Notes: a model not told the origin generated them from the sequence alone. Positions 1 to 9,084 are shown, counted from the stretch's first letter. The stretch: DNA of 42,032 nt from an uncultured Clostridia bacterium (GCA_937906775.1 CALCUD010000019.1:1-42032); one strand, 5' to 3'. Program-made: numbers and translations.

Positions 1-1167
1 CTCTCTGCCGCTATCGTTCTCGCGTCCTGCTCCGGTGAGACCGACAGCTTCAAGATCGGTATCATCCTTCTCCATGACGAGAACTCCACCTACGACCTGA
101 ACTTCCTGAACGGCATTATGGATGCCAAGGCACAGCTTGGTCTTTCCGACGAACAGGTCATCATCAAGAAGAACATCCAAGAGAGCCAGGCCTGCACCGA
201 CGCTGCCGAAGAGCTCGTCGAAGCCGGCTGCAAAGTCATCTTTGCGGACTCCTTCGGTCATGAGACCTACCTGCTCCCCGTTGCCAAGGCTAACCCGGGC
301 GTCGAATTCTGCCATGCTACCGGCACGATGGCGCACACCGAAGGCCTTGCAAACTTCCACAACGCATTCGCTTCCATCTATGAAGGCCGTTACCTCGCCG
401 GCATCGCCGCAGGCATGAAGCTCAATGAGATCAAAGCCGCCGGCCAGCTGAAGGGCGAAGTCCCGATGATGGGTTACGTCGGTGCGTTCACTCACGCAGA
501 AGTTCTTTCCGGTTACACCTCCTTCTACCTCGGCGCTAAGTCCGTTTGCCCGGACGTCCAGATGAAGGTCCAGTTCACCGGTTCCTGGTATGACGAAGTC
601 GAAGAGAAGTCCGCCGCCGAGGCGCTGATCGCTGCCGGCTGCGACCTCATCTCCCAGCACGCTGACTCCATGGGCGCTCCCACCGCTTGCGAGAACGCCG
701 GCATCCCCAACGTTGCCTACAACGCTCCCACCGTGGAATCCTGCCCCAACACCTTCATCATCTCTTCCCGCATCAACTGGGCTCCCTATTTCGAGTACAT
801 CGTAAAGTCCGCCATGAACGGTGAGGCCATGCCCGCCGACTGGTCCGGCAACATCCTCACCGGTTCCGTCGTTCTGTCCGATGTCAATGAAAAGGCCGCC
901 GCTGCCGGCACCGTAGAAACCGTGAACGCCCTCATCGAGCAGTTCAGAAACGGCGAAATCAAGGTGTTCGACACCGCCAAGGCGAACTTCATCACCGTGA
1001 ACGGCGCTGCTCTTGACAGCTACACGGCAGACGTTGACACCGACGCCGATTACACGCCTGACACCGAGGTCGTCAAAGACGGTTACTTCCATGAATCCGA
1101 GTTCCGTTCCGCTCCGTACTTCGATGTCCAGATCGACGGTATCGAGCTCCTGAACGTCAAGTTCTGA
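1..1167 (+). CDS. BMP-family nucleoside ABC transporter solute-binding lipoprotein (5' partial)
   Basis: The reading frame is open from base 1, so the start lies outside the window. The first visible residues end a signal peptide with a lipobox (LASC, Cys at residue 10 of the visible part), which implies a lipoprotein anchored outside the membrane. The body looks like the BMP/PnrA family of purine nucleoside-binding proteins: a short segment near FLNGIMDAK, then IFADSFGHET, GMKLNEIKAAG and a C-terminal DGIELL. It is followed by an ATPase and two permeases of the matching NupOPQ type, so it is the substrate receptor of that importer. Codon use is strikingly C-ended compared with the following genes, as expected for a very abundant receptor. 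Two hairpins separate it from the ATPase gene. Family call is secure; nucleoside rather than another ligand is inferred from the family. Confidence 0.88.
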   Translation, partial: LSAAIVLASCSGETDSFKIGIILLHDENSTYDLNFLNGIMDAKAQLGLSDEQVIIKKNIQESQACTDAAEELVEAGCKVIFADSFGHETYLLPVAKANPGVEFCHATGTMAHTEGLANFHNAFASIYEGRYLAGIAAGMKLNEIKAAGQLKGEVPMMGYVGAFTHAEVLSGYTSFYLGAKSVCPDVQMKVQFTGSWYDEVEEKSAAEALIAAGCDLISQHADSMGAPTACENAGIPNVAYNAPTVESCPNTFIISSRINWAPYFEYIVKSAMNGEAMPADWSGNILTGSVVLSDVNEKAAAAGTVETVNALIEQFRNGEIKVFDTAKANFITVNGAALDSYTADVDTDADYTPDTEVVKDGYFHESEFRSAPYFDVQIDGIELLNVKF

Positions 1168-1184
1168 TTCCGCACACCCGGGAC

Positions 1185-1217
1185 GGCGGGGGATCTTTCC
1201 CCCGCCTTCCCCTTTTG
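1185..1217 (+). terminator. Hairpin after receptor gene, partial terminator
   Basis: A perfect 9-bp GC-rich stem (GGCGGGGGA paired with TCCCCCGCC, loop TCTT) sits 17 bases after the stop codon. It is followed by a mixed C/T tract rather than a clean T run. It probably stabilises the receptor mRNA end and lets only part of transcription continue into the ATPase gene. Confidence 0.65.
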
Positions 1218-1233
1218 TTTTTCAAAAGCTGAC

Positions 1234-1266
1234 AAAAGAGCCCTGTGCAACAGCACGGCTCTTTTC
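1234..1266 (+). terminator. Second hairpin between receptor and ATPase genes
   Basis: AAAAGAGCC pairs with GGCTCTTTT around an inner GTGC/GCAC stem, giving an A-rich left foot and a short T run on the right. The shape would work as a rho-independent terminator in either direction. Together with the preceding hairpin it would reduce read-through into the transporter genes. Confidence 0.7.
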
Positions 1267-1319
1267 TGAACTTTTGAACGTTTCCGCGACAGACTCAAAT
1301 CCTTTTCCGGAGGACTTTC

Positions 1320-2867
1320 ATGGCAAACGAAATTGCGCTTGAAATGCGCGGCATTACCAAACGTTTCGGCTCCAAGGTGGTCGCCAATAAGAACGTAGAT
1401 CTGATCGTGTACCGCGGTGAGATCCTGTCGCTGCTCGGCGAAAACGGCAGCGGCAAAACGACGCTGATGAACATGCTGTCCGGCATCTATTTCCCGGACG
1501 AGGGCGAGATCTTCGTTGACGGGCAGCCCGTCGTGATCGCCTCTCCGAAGGACGCGTTCGACCACAATATCGGCATGATCCACCAGCACTTCAAACTGGT
1601 GGACATCTTCACGGCCGCAGAAAACATCATCCTCGGCTTGAAAGACGAGAAAAAGTTCGATATGAACGCCGTCAACAAGCGCGTCATGGAGATCGCCGAC
1701 AAATACGGCTTCCACATCGACCCGAAAAAGAAAATATACGATATGTCCGTCTCCGAGAAGCAGACGGTCGAGATCGTCAAGGTGCTGTACCGCGGCGCGG
1801 ATATCCTGATCCTTGATGAACCGACGGCTGTTCTCACGCCTCAGGAAATCACAAAACTTTTTGCGGTGCTGAGAAAGATGAAGGAAGACGGAAAATCCAT
1901 CATCATTATTACGCACAAACTGCATGAGGTACTGGAAATCAGCGACCGTGTCGCCATCCTGCGCAAGGGGGTGAACATAGAAACGGTCAATACCTGCGAC
2001 GCTACCGAAAGTTTTCTGACTGAGATGATGGTCGGAAAAAAGGTCACACTGAACATTGACCGGACAGAACCGAACAATCCGACGCCAAGGCTGAAGATCA
2101 ACGGGCTCAACTGCACCGATGATGAGGGATTGCAGGTTCTGAAAAATGTCTCTTTCATTGCCAACAGCGGTGAAATCCTCGGCATTGCGGGGATCGCCGG
2201 GAGCGGGCAGCGCCAGCTGCTTGAAGCCATCGCGGGTCTTCAGAAGCTCGAAAGCGGAGAGATTTCCTATGTCGCGCCGGACAACGGAGAAGAGTCTTCC
2301 CTGCTGGGAATGGACCCGATGCAGATCCGGGATCTCGGCGTACGGCTCAGCTTTGTGCCGGAGGATCGTTTGGGCATGGGCCTTGTCGGGAACATGGGAA
2401 TCACGGACAACATGATGCTTCGCAGTTACCGCAAGGGAAATGCGGGATTCCTGGATCGCAAGGCACCGCGTTCGCTGGCTGAGACGATCATCCGGGATCT
2501 GGAGGTGGTTACTCCGGGAACAAAGACACCGGTCCGGCGTCTTTCCGGCGGCAATGTCCAAAAGGTGCTGGTCGGCCGGGAGATCGCCAGCGCTCCGACG
2601 GTTCTGATGGCAGCGTACCCGGTTCGCGGGCTGGATATCAACTCCAGCTATACCATCTACAACCTGATGAATGAGCAGAAAGAAAAAGGGGTTGCTGTGA
2701 TTTTCGTCGGTGAGGATCTGGATGTTCTGCTTGCCCTGTGCGACAGAGTCCTGGTGATCAACGGCGGTACGGTTACAGGCATTGTTGATGCCAGAACGAC
2801 AACCAAGGAAGAAGTGGGACTGCTGATGACCAAGACGGCAGACCGGGAGGAGGAAAACCATGGCTGA
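1320..2867 (+). CDS. Nucleoside ABC importer, double ATPase subunit (NupO-like)
   Basis: This 515-residue protein has two ABC ATPase domains in one chain, as in the NupO/YufO and sugar (RbsA) families. Domain one has Walker A GENGSGKTT, an unusual signature (MSVSEKQTVEI in place of LSGGQ) and Walker B ILILDEPTAVLTPQE. Domain two has a degenerate Walker A (GIAGSGQRQ), signature LSGGNVQK and a weakened Walker B (VLMAAYPVRGLDI), which is normal for this family where one site is inactive. The start has GGAGG eight bases upstream. It powers the importer formed with the two downstream permeases, whose first gene overlaps its 3' end by 8 bp. Nucleoside specificity is inferred from the BMP-type receptor just upstream. 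Confidence 0.9.
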   Translation: MANEIALEMRGITKRFGSKVVANKNVDLIVYRGEILSLLGENGSGKTTLMNMLSGIYFPDEGEIFVDGQPVVIASPKDAFDHNIGMIHQHFKLVDIFTAAENIILGLKDEKKFDMNAVNKRVMEIADKYGFHIDPKKKIYDMSVSEKQTVEIVKVLYRGADILILDEPTAVLTPQEITKLFAVLRKMKEDGKSIIIITHKLHEVLEISDRVAILRKGVNIETVNTCDATESFLTEMMVGKKVTLNIDRTEPNNPTPRLKINGLNCTDDEGLQVLKNVSFIANSGEILGIAGIAGSGQRQLLEAIAGLQKLESGEISYVAPDNGEESSLLGMDPMQIRDLGVRLSFVPEDRLGMGLVGNMGITDNMMLRSYRKGNAGFLDRKAPRSLAETIIRDLEVVTPGTKTPVRRLSGGNVQKVLVGREIASAPTVLMAAYPVRGLDINSSYTIYNLMNEQKEKGVAVIFVGEDLDVLLALCDRVLVINGGTVTGIVDARTTTKEEVGLLMTKTADREEENHG

Positions 2868-3987
2868 CTGTAAATCCGTGAAAGAGCCGTTTGTTCACCT
2901 GAGCAAACGTTCCGCGATCCACCCGGCAAGGGCCTGGGCAATCCGTCTCGCGGCGATTCTGTTGGGATTCCTGGTTTGCGGCGGGCTGGCCTTTCTGCTG
3001 ATTGATAAGATCCGCGAAAATCCGGACAAGATCGGTGAATTTTACAACTGTTTTATCCGCGGTTCCTTTTCAACTTCACGGAAACTGTGGAAGTACTTCA
3101 AGAATCTGAGTATCCTGCTGTGTGTTTCCCTCGCGGTTACGCCGGCTTTCCGGATGAAATTCTGGAACATCGGCGCGGAAGGACAAACGCTTGTCGGCGT
3201 GCTCGGCGCCATTGCGGTTGACTTCTATCTCGGTGGAACCATTCCGGAGCCTTTGCTGATTGCACTGATGGTGCTGGCAGCTGTGCTGTGCGGTGTGATC
3301 TGGGGCGTCATTCCCGCTTTGTTTAAGGCAAAATGGAATACGAATGAGACGCTGTTTACCCTGATGATGAATTACATCGCGACTTATCTGGTCAGCTATT
3401 TCCTGATTGTTTGGGTTCCGAGCGGCTCTTCCACGCTGAACAAGATGAAGTTTGGCATTATGCCGGATATCTTCGGAAACAGCTACGGTATTGTGGTTCT
3501 GGTCGGAATCATATTGACAGCTGTGATGTTCGTTTACCTGAATTTTACCAAGCACGGATACGAGATCAACGTGGTCGGCGAGAGCGTCCGGACAGCACAG
3601 TATATCGGTATTCCTGTAAAAAAGGTCATAATCCGGACCATGATCTTTTCCGGCGCGCTTTGCGGGCTGACGGGATATCTGATTGCCGGAATCGATCTGA
3701 CTGTAACGACAGATTCCGTAGCCGGACAGGGATTTACCGCCATCATGGTCAGCTGGCTGGCTAAATTCAATCCGATCATGATGATCCTGACCAGCGCGCT
3801 GATCACCATGCTGAATCAGGGTGCCTCGCAGATCAGTCAGGATTTCACCATTTCCGGGGATTTCCCCAATGTGGTTGTCGGACTGGTCCTGTTATTCATC
3901 ATCGGATGTGAGTTCTTCCTGAATTACCGGGTCCATTTCCGGGGCCATGAGGTGAAAAATACATCGGTGAAGGAGGGCGTCAAATGA
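2860..3987 (+). CDS. Nucleoside ABC importer permease 1 (NupP-like)
   Basis: A 375-residue polytopic membrane protein of the BPD_transp_2 (LivHM/RbsC/NupP) family. After a short cytoplasmic N-terminus and first membrane segment (about residues 27-50) comes a core with FWNIGAEGQ, the typical family motif, and WNTNETLFTLMMNYIA. The start ATG overlaps the ATPase gene and has GGAGGAGG just upstream, and its 3' end overlaps the next permease by ATGA, so these genes are translationally coupled. It forms one half of the membrane channel. Family assignment is firm; the transported nucleoside is not determined by the sequence. Confidence 0.88.
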   Translation: MADCKSVKEPFVHLSKRSAIHPARAWAIRLAAILLGFLVCGGLAFLLIDKIRENPDKIGEFYNCFIRGSFSTSRKLWKYFKNLSILLCVSLAVTPAFRMKFWNIGAEGQTLVGVLGAIAVDFYLGGTIPEPLLIALMVLAAVLCGVIWGVIPALFKAKWNTNETLFTLMMNYIATYLVSYFLIVWVPSGSSTLNKMKFGIMPDIFGNSYGIVVLVGIILTAVMFVYLNFTKHGYEINVVGESVRTAQYIGIPVKKVIIRTMIFSGALCGLTGYLIAGIDLTVTTDSVAGQGFTAIMVSWLAKFNPIMMILTSALITMLNQGASQISQDFTISGDFPNVVVGLVLLFIIGCEFFLNYRVHFRGHEVKNTSVKEGVK

Positions 3988-4937
3988 ATATCTGGCTCGA
4001 TTTTGTGCTTGATTCTCTGGCGTTTGGCGGCACTTTCATGTATGGATCGACCGGTGAGATCCTGACGGAAAAAGCAGGTCACCTGAATCTGGGAATTCCC
4101 GGGATCATGTGCATGGGCGGGGCCGCGGGGTGTCTGGTTCTGAACTGGATCGGCGCAAGTACGCTTCCGGGTTTCCTGATTGTCATCCTCGGTATTCTGG
4201 GCGCGCTGGCGGGGGCCATGCTATGCGGACTGATCTATTCCTTCCTGACGATTACTCTGCGCGCGAACCAGAATGTGACCGGTCTCGCACTGACAACCTT
4301 CGGGGTTAACCTGTGCCAGGTGATCGTGGTGAAGCTCGATCCCGCCGTCTATCTGGGGGCTACAAAGGCTCTGTATCGCTGGCCTTTCGCGGATAGAACG
4401 GACAGTATCCAGCGTCTCGGCGTGATGTTCTTCCTCGCGGTGATGGTGGCGATCCTGGCCAGCTGGTTCCTTTTCCGGACGAAGGCGGGTCTGCATCTGC
4501 GCGCTGTCGGTGAAAATCCGGCTACGGCTGACGCGGTCGGGATCAATGTGACAAAATACAAGTATCTTGCGACCGTAATCGGGAGCGGTATTTCCGGTCT
4601 CGGCGGATTCTACTATATCATGGATTATATGACTTCACAGGAGGCCTACAAGTCGATTGAGTCTCTCGGATGGCTGAGCATCGCGCTGGTTATCTTTGTT
4701 CTGTGGCGACCGCATATGTCCATTATCGGATCACTGGTATTCGGATTCCTGTTCAGCTGCTCCAGCTTCATTGTCAATATTCAGTGGCTCAACGTGACCA
4801 TGGCGATGAAACCGATTCTGCGGATGCTGCCCTATGTCGTTACGATCATCGTCCTGATCGTGACCAGCATCAAGAACAAACGGGAAAACCAGCCTCCGGC
4901 TTCACTGGGACTGAGCTATTTCAGAGAAGAACGGTAA
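3984..4937 (+). CDS. Nucleoside ABC importer permease 2 (NupQ-like)
   Basis: A 317-residue permease of the same family as its upstream neighbour. It shows the motifs YGSTGEILTEKAGHLNLGIPG near the N-terminus and LRAVGENPATADAVGI around residue 175, both typical of NupQ/YufQ proteins. The start ATG shares bases with the stop of permease 1 (ATGA), a sign of coupled translation. With permease 1 it builds the heterodimeric channel of the nucleoside importer. The next gene begins 26 bases later but belongs to a different importer. Confidence 0.88.
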   Translation: MNIWLDFVLDSLAFGGTFMYGSTGEILTEKAGHLNLGIPGIMCMGGAAGCLVLNWIGASTLPGFLIVILGILGALAGAMLCGLIYSFLTITLRANQNVTGLALTTFGVNLCQVIVVKLDPAVYLGATKALYRWPFADRTDSIQRLGVMFFLAVMVAILASWFLFRTKAGLHLRAVGENPATADAVGINVTKYKYLATVIGSGISGLGGFYYIMDYMTSQEAYKSIESLGWLSIALVIFVLWRPHMSIIGSLVFGFLFSCSSFIVNIQWLNVTMAMKPILRMLPYVVTIIVLIVTSIKNKRENQPPASLGLSYFREER

Positions 4938-4963
4938 AAAAATTTGATTCGAGGAGAAAATTT

Positions 4964-5950
4964 ATGAGAAAGATCCTGTGCCTGATAACGGTTTTGCTGA
5001 TGCTTTGCACCACTGCTTTGAGCGAAAGCCTTTTTCCTGTTACGGTGACGGACGCCGCGGGACGGGAGGTTGCCATTGAAAAGCAGCCGGAACGCCTTGT
5101 AAGCGGTTACTATATATCCAGCTCGCTGCTGATTGCGTTGGGTGCGAAGGATCTGCTTGTCGGTATTGAAGACAAGGCCGCGAAACGGAGCATCTATGCT
5201 CTTTCGGCGCCGGAACTGGCGGAGCTTCCTTCTGTCGGATCGGCCAAACAGCCGGATGTTGAGATGATGATTTCATTGAATCCGGATCTCGTGATCCTTC
5301 CGAAAAAGCTGAAGGATGTTGCCGGGACACTTGAGGAATTAGGAATTCCGGCTATCCTGGTCAATCCGGAGGACGGCGAACAGCTGAAGGAAACCATTCA
5401 TCTGCTGGCTGCGGTGACCGGCACTGACGGCCAGGCACTTCTTGACGCGTACAGCCGCCTTGAAGAAAAAGCTGTCGCGCTGACGGCTGAAACCGCGAGG
5501 CCGAGGGTCTATCTGAGCGGAAACAGTGCAATGCTTAATACCGCCGGAAGCGGGATGTATCAGAATACACTGCTGACGCTGGCGGGCGGTGAGAATGTCG
5601 CGGCGGAGATTACGGACGGTTCCTGGGCCGAAATCAGCTATGAACAGCTGCTTGCCTGGAATCCGGAAATCATTATTCTCGCGGCGGACGCCTCCTACAC
5701 GGTTGATGATGTGATGAACGATCCCATGCTGGCTGAGATTTCCGCGGTTCAAAACGCAAAAGTCTACGCGCTGCCATCCGCCCCGGAAGCCTGGGACAGT
5801 CCTGTTCCGGGCACGGTGCTCGGCAGCCTGTGGATCCTGAACAAACTGCATCCCGAACTGTATTCCGAAACTGAATTCATGGAAGACGCAAAGACGTTTT
5901 ACGCTGAATTCTTCGGTTTCGAACTGACAGAGGAAATATTGAACCAATGA
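4964..5950 (+). CDS. Periplasmic-type metal/cofactor-binding protein (BtuF/FhuD/MolA class)
   Basis: This 328-residue protein has an N-terminal signal peptide (MRKILCLITVLLMLCTTALS) and then the fold of class III binding proteins: FPVTVTDAAGREVAIEKQPERLVS at the start, NPDLVILPK near residue 107 and WNPEIIILAA in the second lobe. These proteins carry iron-siderophores, haem, cobalamin or, in MolA, molybdate and tungstate. The start at 4964 was chosen because GAGGAG lies seven bases upstream and the signal peptide begins there; the frame is open further upstream but lacks these features. The Cys at residue 15 is not in a good lipobox, so anchoring is uncertain. It overlaps the permease gene by ATGA. 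Ligand is not readable; molybdate is attractive given the molybdoenzyme island nearby. Confidence 0.82.
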   Translation: MRKILCLITVLLMLCTTALSESLFPVTVTDAAGREVAIEKQPERLVSGYYISSSLLIALGAKDLLVGIEDKAAKRSIYALSAPELAELPSVGSAKQPDVEMMISLNPDLVILPKKLKDVAGTLEELGIPAILVNPEDGEQLKETIHLLAAVTGTDGQALLDAYSRLEEKAVALTAETARPRVYLSGNSAMLNTAGSGMYQNTLLTLAGGENVAAEITDGSWAEISYEQLLAWNPEIIILAADASYTVDDVMNDPMLAEISAVQNAKVYALPSAPEAWDSPVPGTVLGSLWILNKLHPELYSETEFMEDAKTFYAEFFGFELTEEILNQ

Positions 5951-6921
5951 GCAACCTTCAGAAGATCGTTCGGACCTGGGTACCGTGGGCTGTTGTGATC
6001 CTGCTTATTGCCGGATCGCTGGCCGCGGGAAAATTCCCGCTGGATTGGTCGAACCTGGGGGATCCCGCCGGTCTCGACCGGCGGGTTTTTGTCAATCTGC
6101 GGCTGGGCAGAACGCTGACAGCAGTGCTGGCGGGAACGGTTGTCGGGATGGGCGGATGGGTTCTGCAGACGGTATTCCGCAATCCGCTGGCCGCGCCGGA
6201 TGTGATTGGTGTTGCCAGCGGTGCTTCAGCGGGGGCCGGGTTATCCATCCTGGTTTTTTCCGGGACGACCGCGCTGACTTCTTTGTTTGCTTTCGGCGGA
6301 GGAATGCTGGCGATCGGATTGGTGATCCTCATGAACCGGTTAGCCGGGAAACGGGGAATTTCCTCTCTGGTGATCTGCGGAATCTGCGTCAACGCCATCT
6401 TTCAGGCCGCGCTGACGCTGCTGAAGGTTTCCGCGGACAGGGAAAATCTGATTGCCTCCATGGAATTCTGGACGATGGGAAGCTTCGCGGATGTTACGAT
6501 GAAGCAATTCCGGACTGTGCTGCCATGGTCCCTCGCGGGTCTTGCGGGAATAATGCTGTTGAGCCGCAGAATCCGAATGCTGGCCTTCAGTGATGACGAA
6601 GCCGCGACGCTGGGCGTGCCTGTAAAAAGAACGCGTGTGCTGGCTCTGGTTGCGACCACGCTTGCTGTAAGTGCAGTGATTTCAACTGTCGGGCTGATTT
6701 CCTTCGCGGGATTGCTCGCACCGCACATCGCGCGGCAGTTGAGTCCCGGAAAGCAATCCGGACCGGGCCGAAGCGGGCTATGCGGTGTTGCGCTGCTGCT
6801 GGCGGCGGATATTCTGACCCGCTGCGTGACAGTGCGGGAGTTGCCCATCAGCGTATGGACGAGTCTGCTGGGTGTACCGATGCTGCTGATCCTGCTGCTG
6901 CGGAGGGAACGCGTAGAATGA
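5947..6921 (+). CDS. FecCD/BtuC-family ABC permease
   Basis: A 324-residue membrane protein of the FecCD family. Features are LRLGRTLTAVLAGTVVG near residue 50, GWVLQTVFRNPLAAPDVIGV (the family hallmark around residues 75-95), and a C-terminal ISFAGLLAPHIAR that forms the contact with the ATPase. It likely forms a homodimeric channel for a metal chelate or cofactor delivered by the upstream binding protein. The start overlaps the binding-protein stop codon (ATGA) and the end overlaps the ATPase start in the same way, so the three form one translationally coupled unit. Confidence 0.88.
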   Translation: MSNLQKIVRTWVPWAVVILLIAGSLAAGKFPLDWSNLGDPAGLDRRVFVNLRLGRTLTAVLAGTVVGMGGWVLQTVFRNPLAAPDVIGVASGASAGAGLSILVFSGTTALTSLFAFGGGMLAIGLVILMNRLAGKRGISSLVICGICVNAIFQAALTLLKVSADRENLIASMEFWTMGSFADVTMKQFRTVLPWSLAGLAGIMLLSRRIRMLAFSDDEAATLGVPVKRTRVLALVATTLAVSAVISTVGLISFAGLLAPHIARQLSPGKQSGPGRSGLCGVALLLAADILTRCVTVRELPISVWTSLLGVPMLLILLLRRERVE

Positions 6922-7706
6922 GTGAAGGGAAGACCCTGCTGACACTGGACGGGGTGGAAAGCCGGTACGGGAAGCGGCAGGTATTGAAGAAGATCAGCTT
7001 TCAGATCTCTTCCGGAGAGATCATCGCTTTGATCGGTCCTAACGGAAGCGGAAAAACAACGCTGTTGCGGACCATTGCCGGACTTCAGCCGGCGACCGGC
7101 GAAATCCTTCTGGACGGTCATGAAACCGTTTCGGCGGAGAGACCCGAGAAACGTGCGAAATGGATCGGATATCTTTCTTCCGCCCCAGTGATTCCGCCGG
7201 ATATGACGGCGGCGGAACTGACAGAAAAAGGATTCCATCCGGAGCTTGGGGCGCTCGGCGACGTCACCGACAGCCAGAAACGGCATGCGAGGGAATGCCT
7301 GGAAGCTCTGGGCCTGCTTTTTGCGACGGATCGACCGATGCGGACATTATCCGGCGGGCAGCGTCAACTGGCATTGCTTGCAAGAGCTGTTGTAAGGAAA
7401 CCGCGGATCCTGCTGCTGGATGAGCCGGACGCGCCGCTGGACTTCAGTGTTGCACGGGAAATGATGGCTTATCTCCGAAAAATGGCGAAGGAAACGGGCT
7501 GCGGCATTCTGATCACCAGCCATGATGTCAACCTGATGCTTCGATATGCAGACCGGATCCTGATGCTGAAGAATGGGCAGCTGATCGCCGACGAAAAAAC
7601 GGACGGGCCTGCTGCGGAACGGCTGGAGCCCGGCCTGAAGGCGCTTTACGGATCGGTGAACCTGATCAGGCACGGTGACAACCTGATCATGGCGGAGAAT
7701 GTATGA
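6918..7706 (+). CDS. FecE/BtuD-family ABC ATPase
   Basis: A 262-residue ATPase with Walker A GPNGSGKTT (about residue 39), signature LSGGQRQLALLARA, Walker B ILLLDEPDAPLD and switch His in ITSHDVNL. It energises the FecCD permease whose stop codon overlaps its start. Most members are around 255-270 residues, so it is full length. The domain after the Walker A lacks the canonical Q-loop spacing seen in FepC (GYLSSAPVIPP here), a variation also seen in small metal-transport ATPases. The substrate is that of the operon: iron chelate, cobalamin, or molybdate/tungstate are all possible. Confidence 0.86.
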   Translation: MSEGKTLLTLDGVESRYGKRQVLKKISFQISSGEIIALIGPNGSGKTTLLRTIAGLQPATGEILLDGHETVSAERPEKRAKWIGYLSSAPVIPPDMTAAELTEKGFHPELGALGDVTDSQKRHARECLEALGLLFATDRPMRTLSGGQRQLALLARAVVRKPRILLLDEPDAPLDFSVAREMMAYLRKMAKETGCGILITSHDVNLMLRYADRILMLKNGQLIADEKTDGPAAERLEPGLKALYGSVNLIRHGDNLIMAENV

Positions 7707-7752
7707 TCTGTCGCGGATCATGGAAGAACATCAGAAGAAGGAGAGGAAAATC

Positions 7753-9048
7753 ATGAGAAGAAAAGCGGTTCTTTCAGTTGTACTTATTTTGGCGCTGCTT
7801 CTGTTTGTCACATCCTTCGGGGAAGCATTCACGGAGCCGGTTTCGACAGGAGACGGAATCATCCCGTATGCGCAGCTGCTTCGCCTGATCCGCTGGATAG
7901 ACGATGATTACGCCCTGAACGCACTTTACGGGGATGTGGCGGCATTCGCAGGTGCTGACGGAAAGGACGAGGGAAACAACGGCCCCAATTCCATGACTGC
8001 GTTGGGTGACCATTATTTCCGCTGGACCGCGGAGGAGGACGACATGGCCTATATCCGCGTCTGCTTCCGCGGAAGGGAAGACACCGGCCGTTTTGAATGC
8101 TGCCAGTGGCAGACGAACAAGATCAGATCGGAAGAATGGGCGTCTGCGGATCTTTCGGACTATGTGATCGCTTCCGCCTGCCGCGAAACAACGGCGGTTT
8201 CAAATCAGATCCAGCGCTTTTCCAACCCTGCGGTGACGGTCGACGCGGCGATCCCGGTCCGGGGATGGAGCGAAAGAAAATGGGGCGATAATGAGATCCG
8301 GTTTTGCAATGAACGGGGATATGAGAATGACTGGCCTTATATCGCGGTGACAGTATACGATGTGCCGACCATGTTTGATTTCTACGCGGATAAATACGAG
8401 AACATACAGGAAATCCCGTCCAGAACGCTTGCCGGAATCGATATGAGCGGAAGAGCGTTCCGCTATATGAACAGAGATTGGACGGAATATACCGCCACAC
8501 TGACCGATAACGTCAGTATCCGCGTGATGTACTGGGGTTTGTATGACGAGGCGGGTACCGAGACGGATGATCTGTTGAATTCGCTGCAATTCCATTTTGC
8601 GGGAACGGATGGGCAGGAATACGCTTACAGCATGCCGGTCCCTGAAAATGAACCGGCGGAACCCGCGTCCGCATCAGCAGCGGCGGAACCTGTTCAAACA
8701 TCTGCGGAACCTGCGGCTCCGGCTGAAACGGCAGTACCCGCGGCCGGCCCGGCATTGCCCGCGTCCGATGGATTCATTCCGGAACAGCTTTATTCTGCAA
8801 AGACTTTTATCACGGAAGGAGTCAGTATGGACGCCGGGGTGATGGGTACGTATGCCATTACCTTTCATACGGACGGAACCTGTACGTTTACGGTCGCGGG
8901 CGCGGAGATCCCGGGGATCACATGGACGGAACAGAACGGGATCGCCGTTGTGGACTACTTCGGTCAGGCCCTGTCCTTTACGCCGTCAGAGGAAGGACTG
9001 AATATGGATTTCTTCGGATCGGGGACATTGCTGTTCACAGCGGAATAA
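7753..9048 (+). CDS. Secreted protein of unknown function with Ala/Pro/Glu linker
   Basis: No family was recognised. The 431-residue protein begins with a clear signal peptide (MRRKAVLSVVLILALLLFVTSFGEA). A globular region of about 270 residues follows, rich in Trp, Tyr and acidic residues. Next is a low-complexity Ala/Pro/Glu/Ser linker (roughly residues 300-340) and a C-terminal domain of about 90 residues with alternating short strands (GTYAITFHTDGTCTFTV), which resembles a lipocalin-like beta fold often found in clostridial exported proteins. The start at 7753 is preferred over an in-frame ATG at 7699 because AGGAGAGG precedes it and the signal peptide starts there. It follows the ATPase gene by 46 bases and may be co-transcribed. 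Confidence 0.7.
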   Translation: MRRKAVLSVVLILALLLFVTSFGEAFTEPVSTGDGIIPYAQLLRLIRWIDDDYALNALYGDVAAFAGADGKDEGNNGPNSMTALGDHYFRWTAEEDDMAYIRVCFRGREDTGRFECCQWQTNKIRSEEWASADLSDYVIASACRETTAVSNQIQRFSNPAVTVDAAIPVRGWSERKWGDNEIRFCNERGYENDWPYIAVTVYDVPTMFDFYADKYENIQEIPSRTLAGIDMSGRAFRYMNRDWTEYTATLTDNVSIRVMYWGLYDEAGTETDDLLNSLQFHFAGTDGQEYAYSMPVPENEPAEPASASAAAEPVQTSAEPAAPAETAVPAAGPALPASDGFIPEQLYSAKTFITEGVSMDAGVMGTYAITFHTDGTCTFTVAGAEIPGITWTEQNGIAVVDYFGQALSFTPSEEGLNMDFFGSGTLLFTAE

Positions 9049-9054
9049 ACAGGG

Positions 9055-9084
9055 TTGACAAACATCCTGTATACCTGTTACAAT
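9055..9084 (+). promoter_or_regulatory. Sigma-A promoter for helD
   Basis: TTGACA at 9055-9060 and TACAAT at 9079-9084 are separated by 18 bp, close to the housekeeping consensus. It starts just after the upstream stop codon. The predicted transcript begins about base 9091 and runs through a terminator-like hairpin before reaching helD. Confidence 0.75.

Noticed and set aside
1083..2861. A 592-codon open frame on the minus strand opposite the nucleoside importer ATPase
   Set aside because: It is antisense to a gene with intact ABC motifs, its translation is rich in His/Arg/Asp without any domain, and it lacks a ribosome site. It is a by-product of codon bias.
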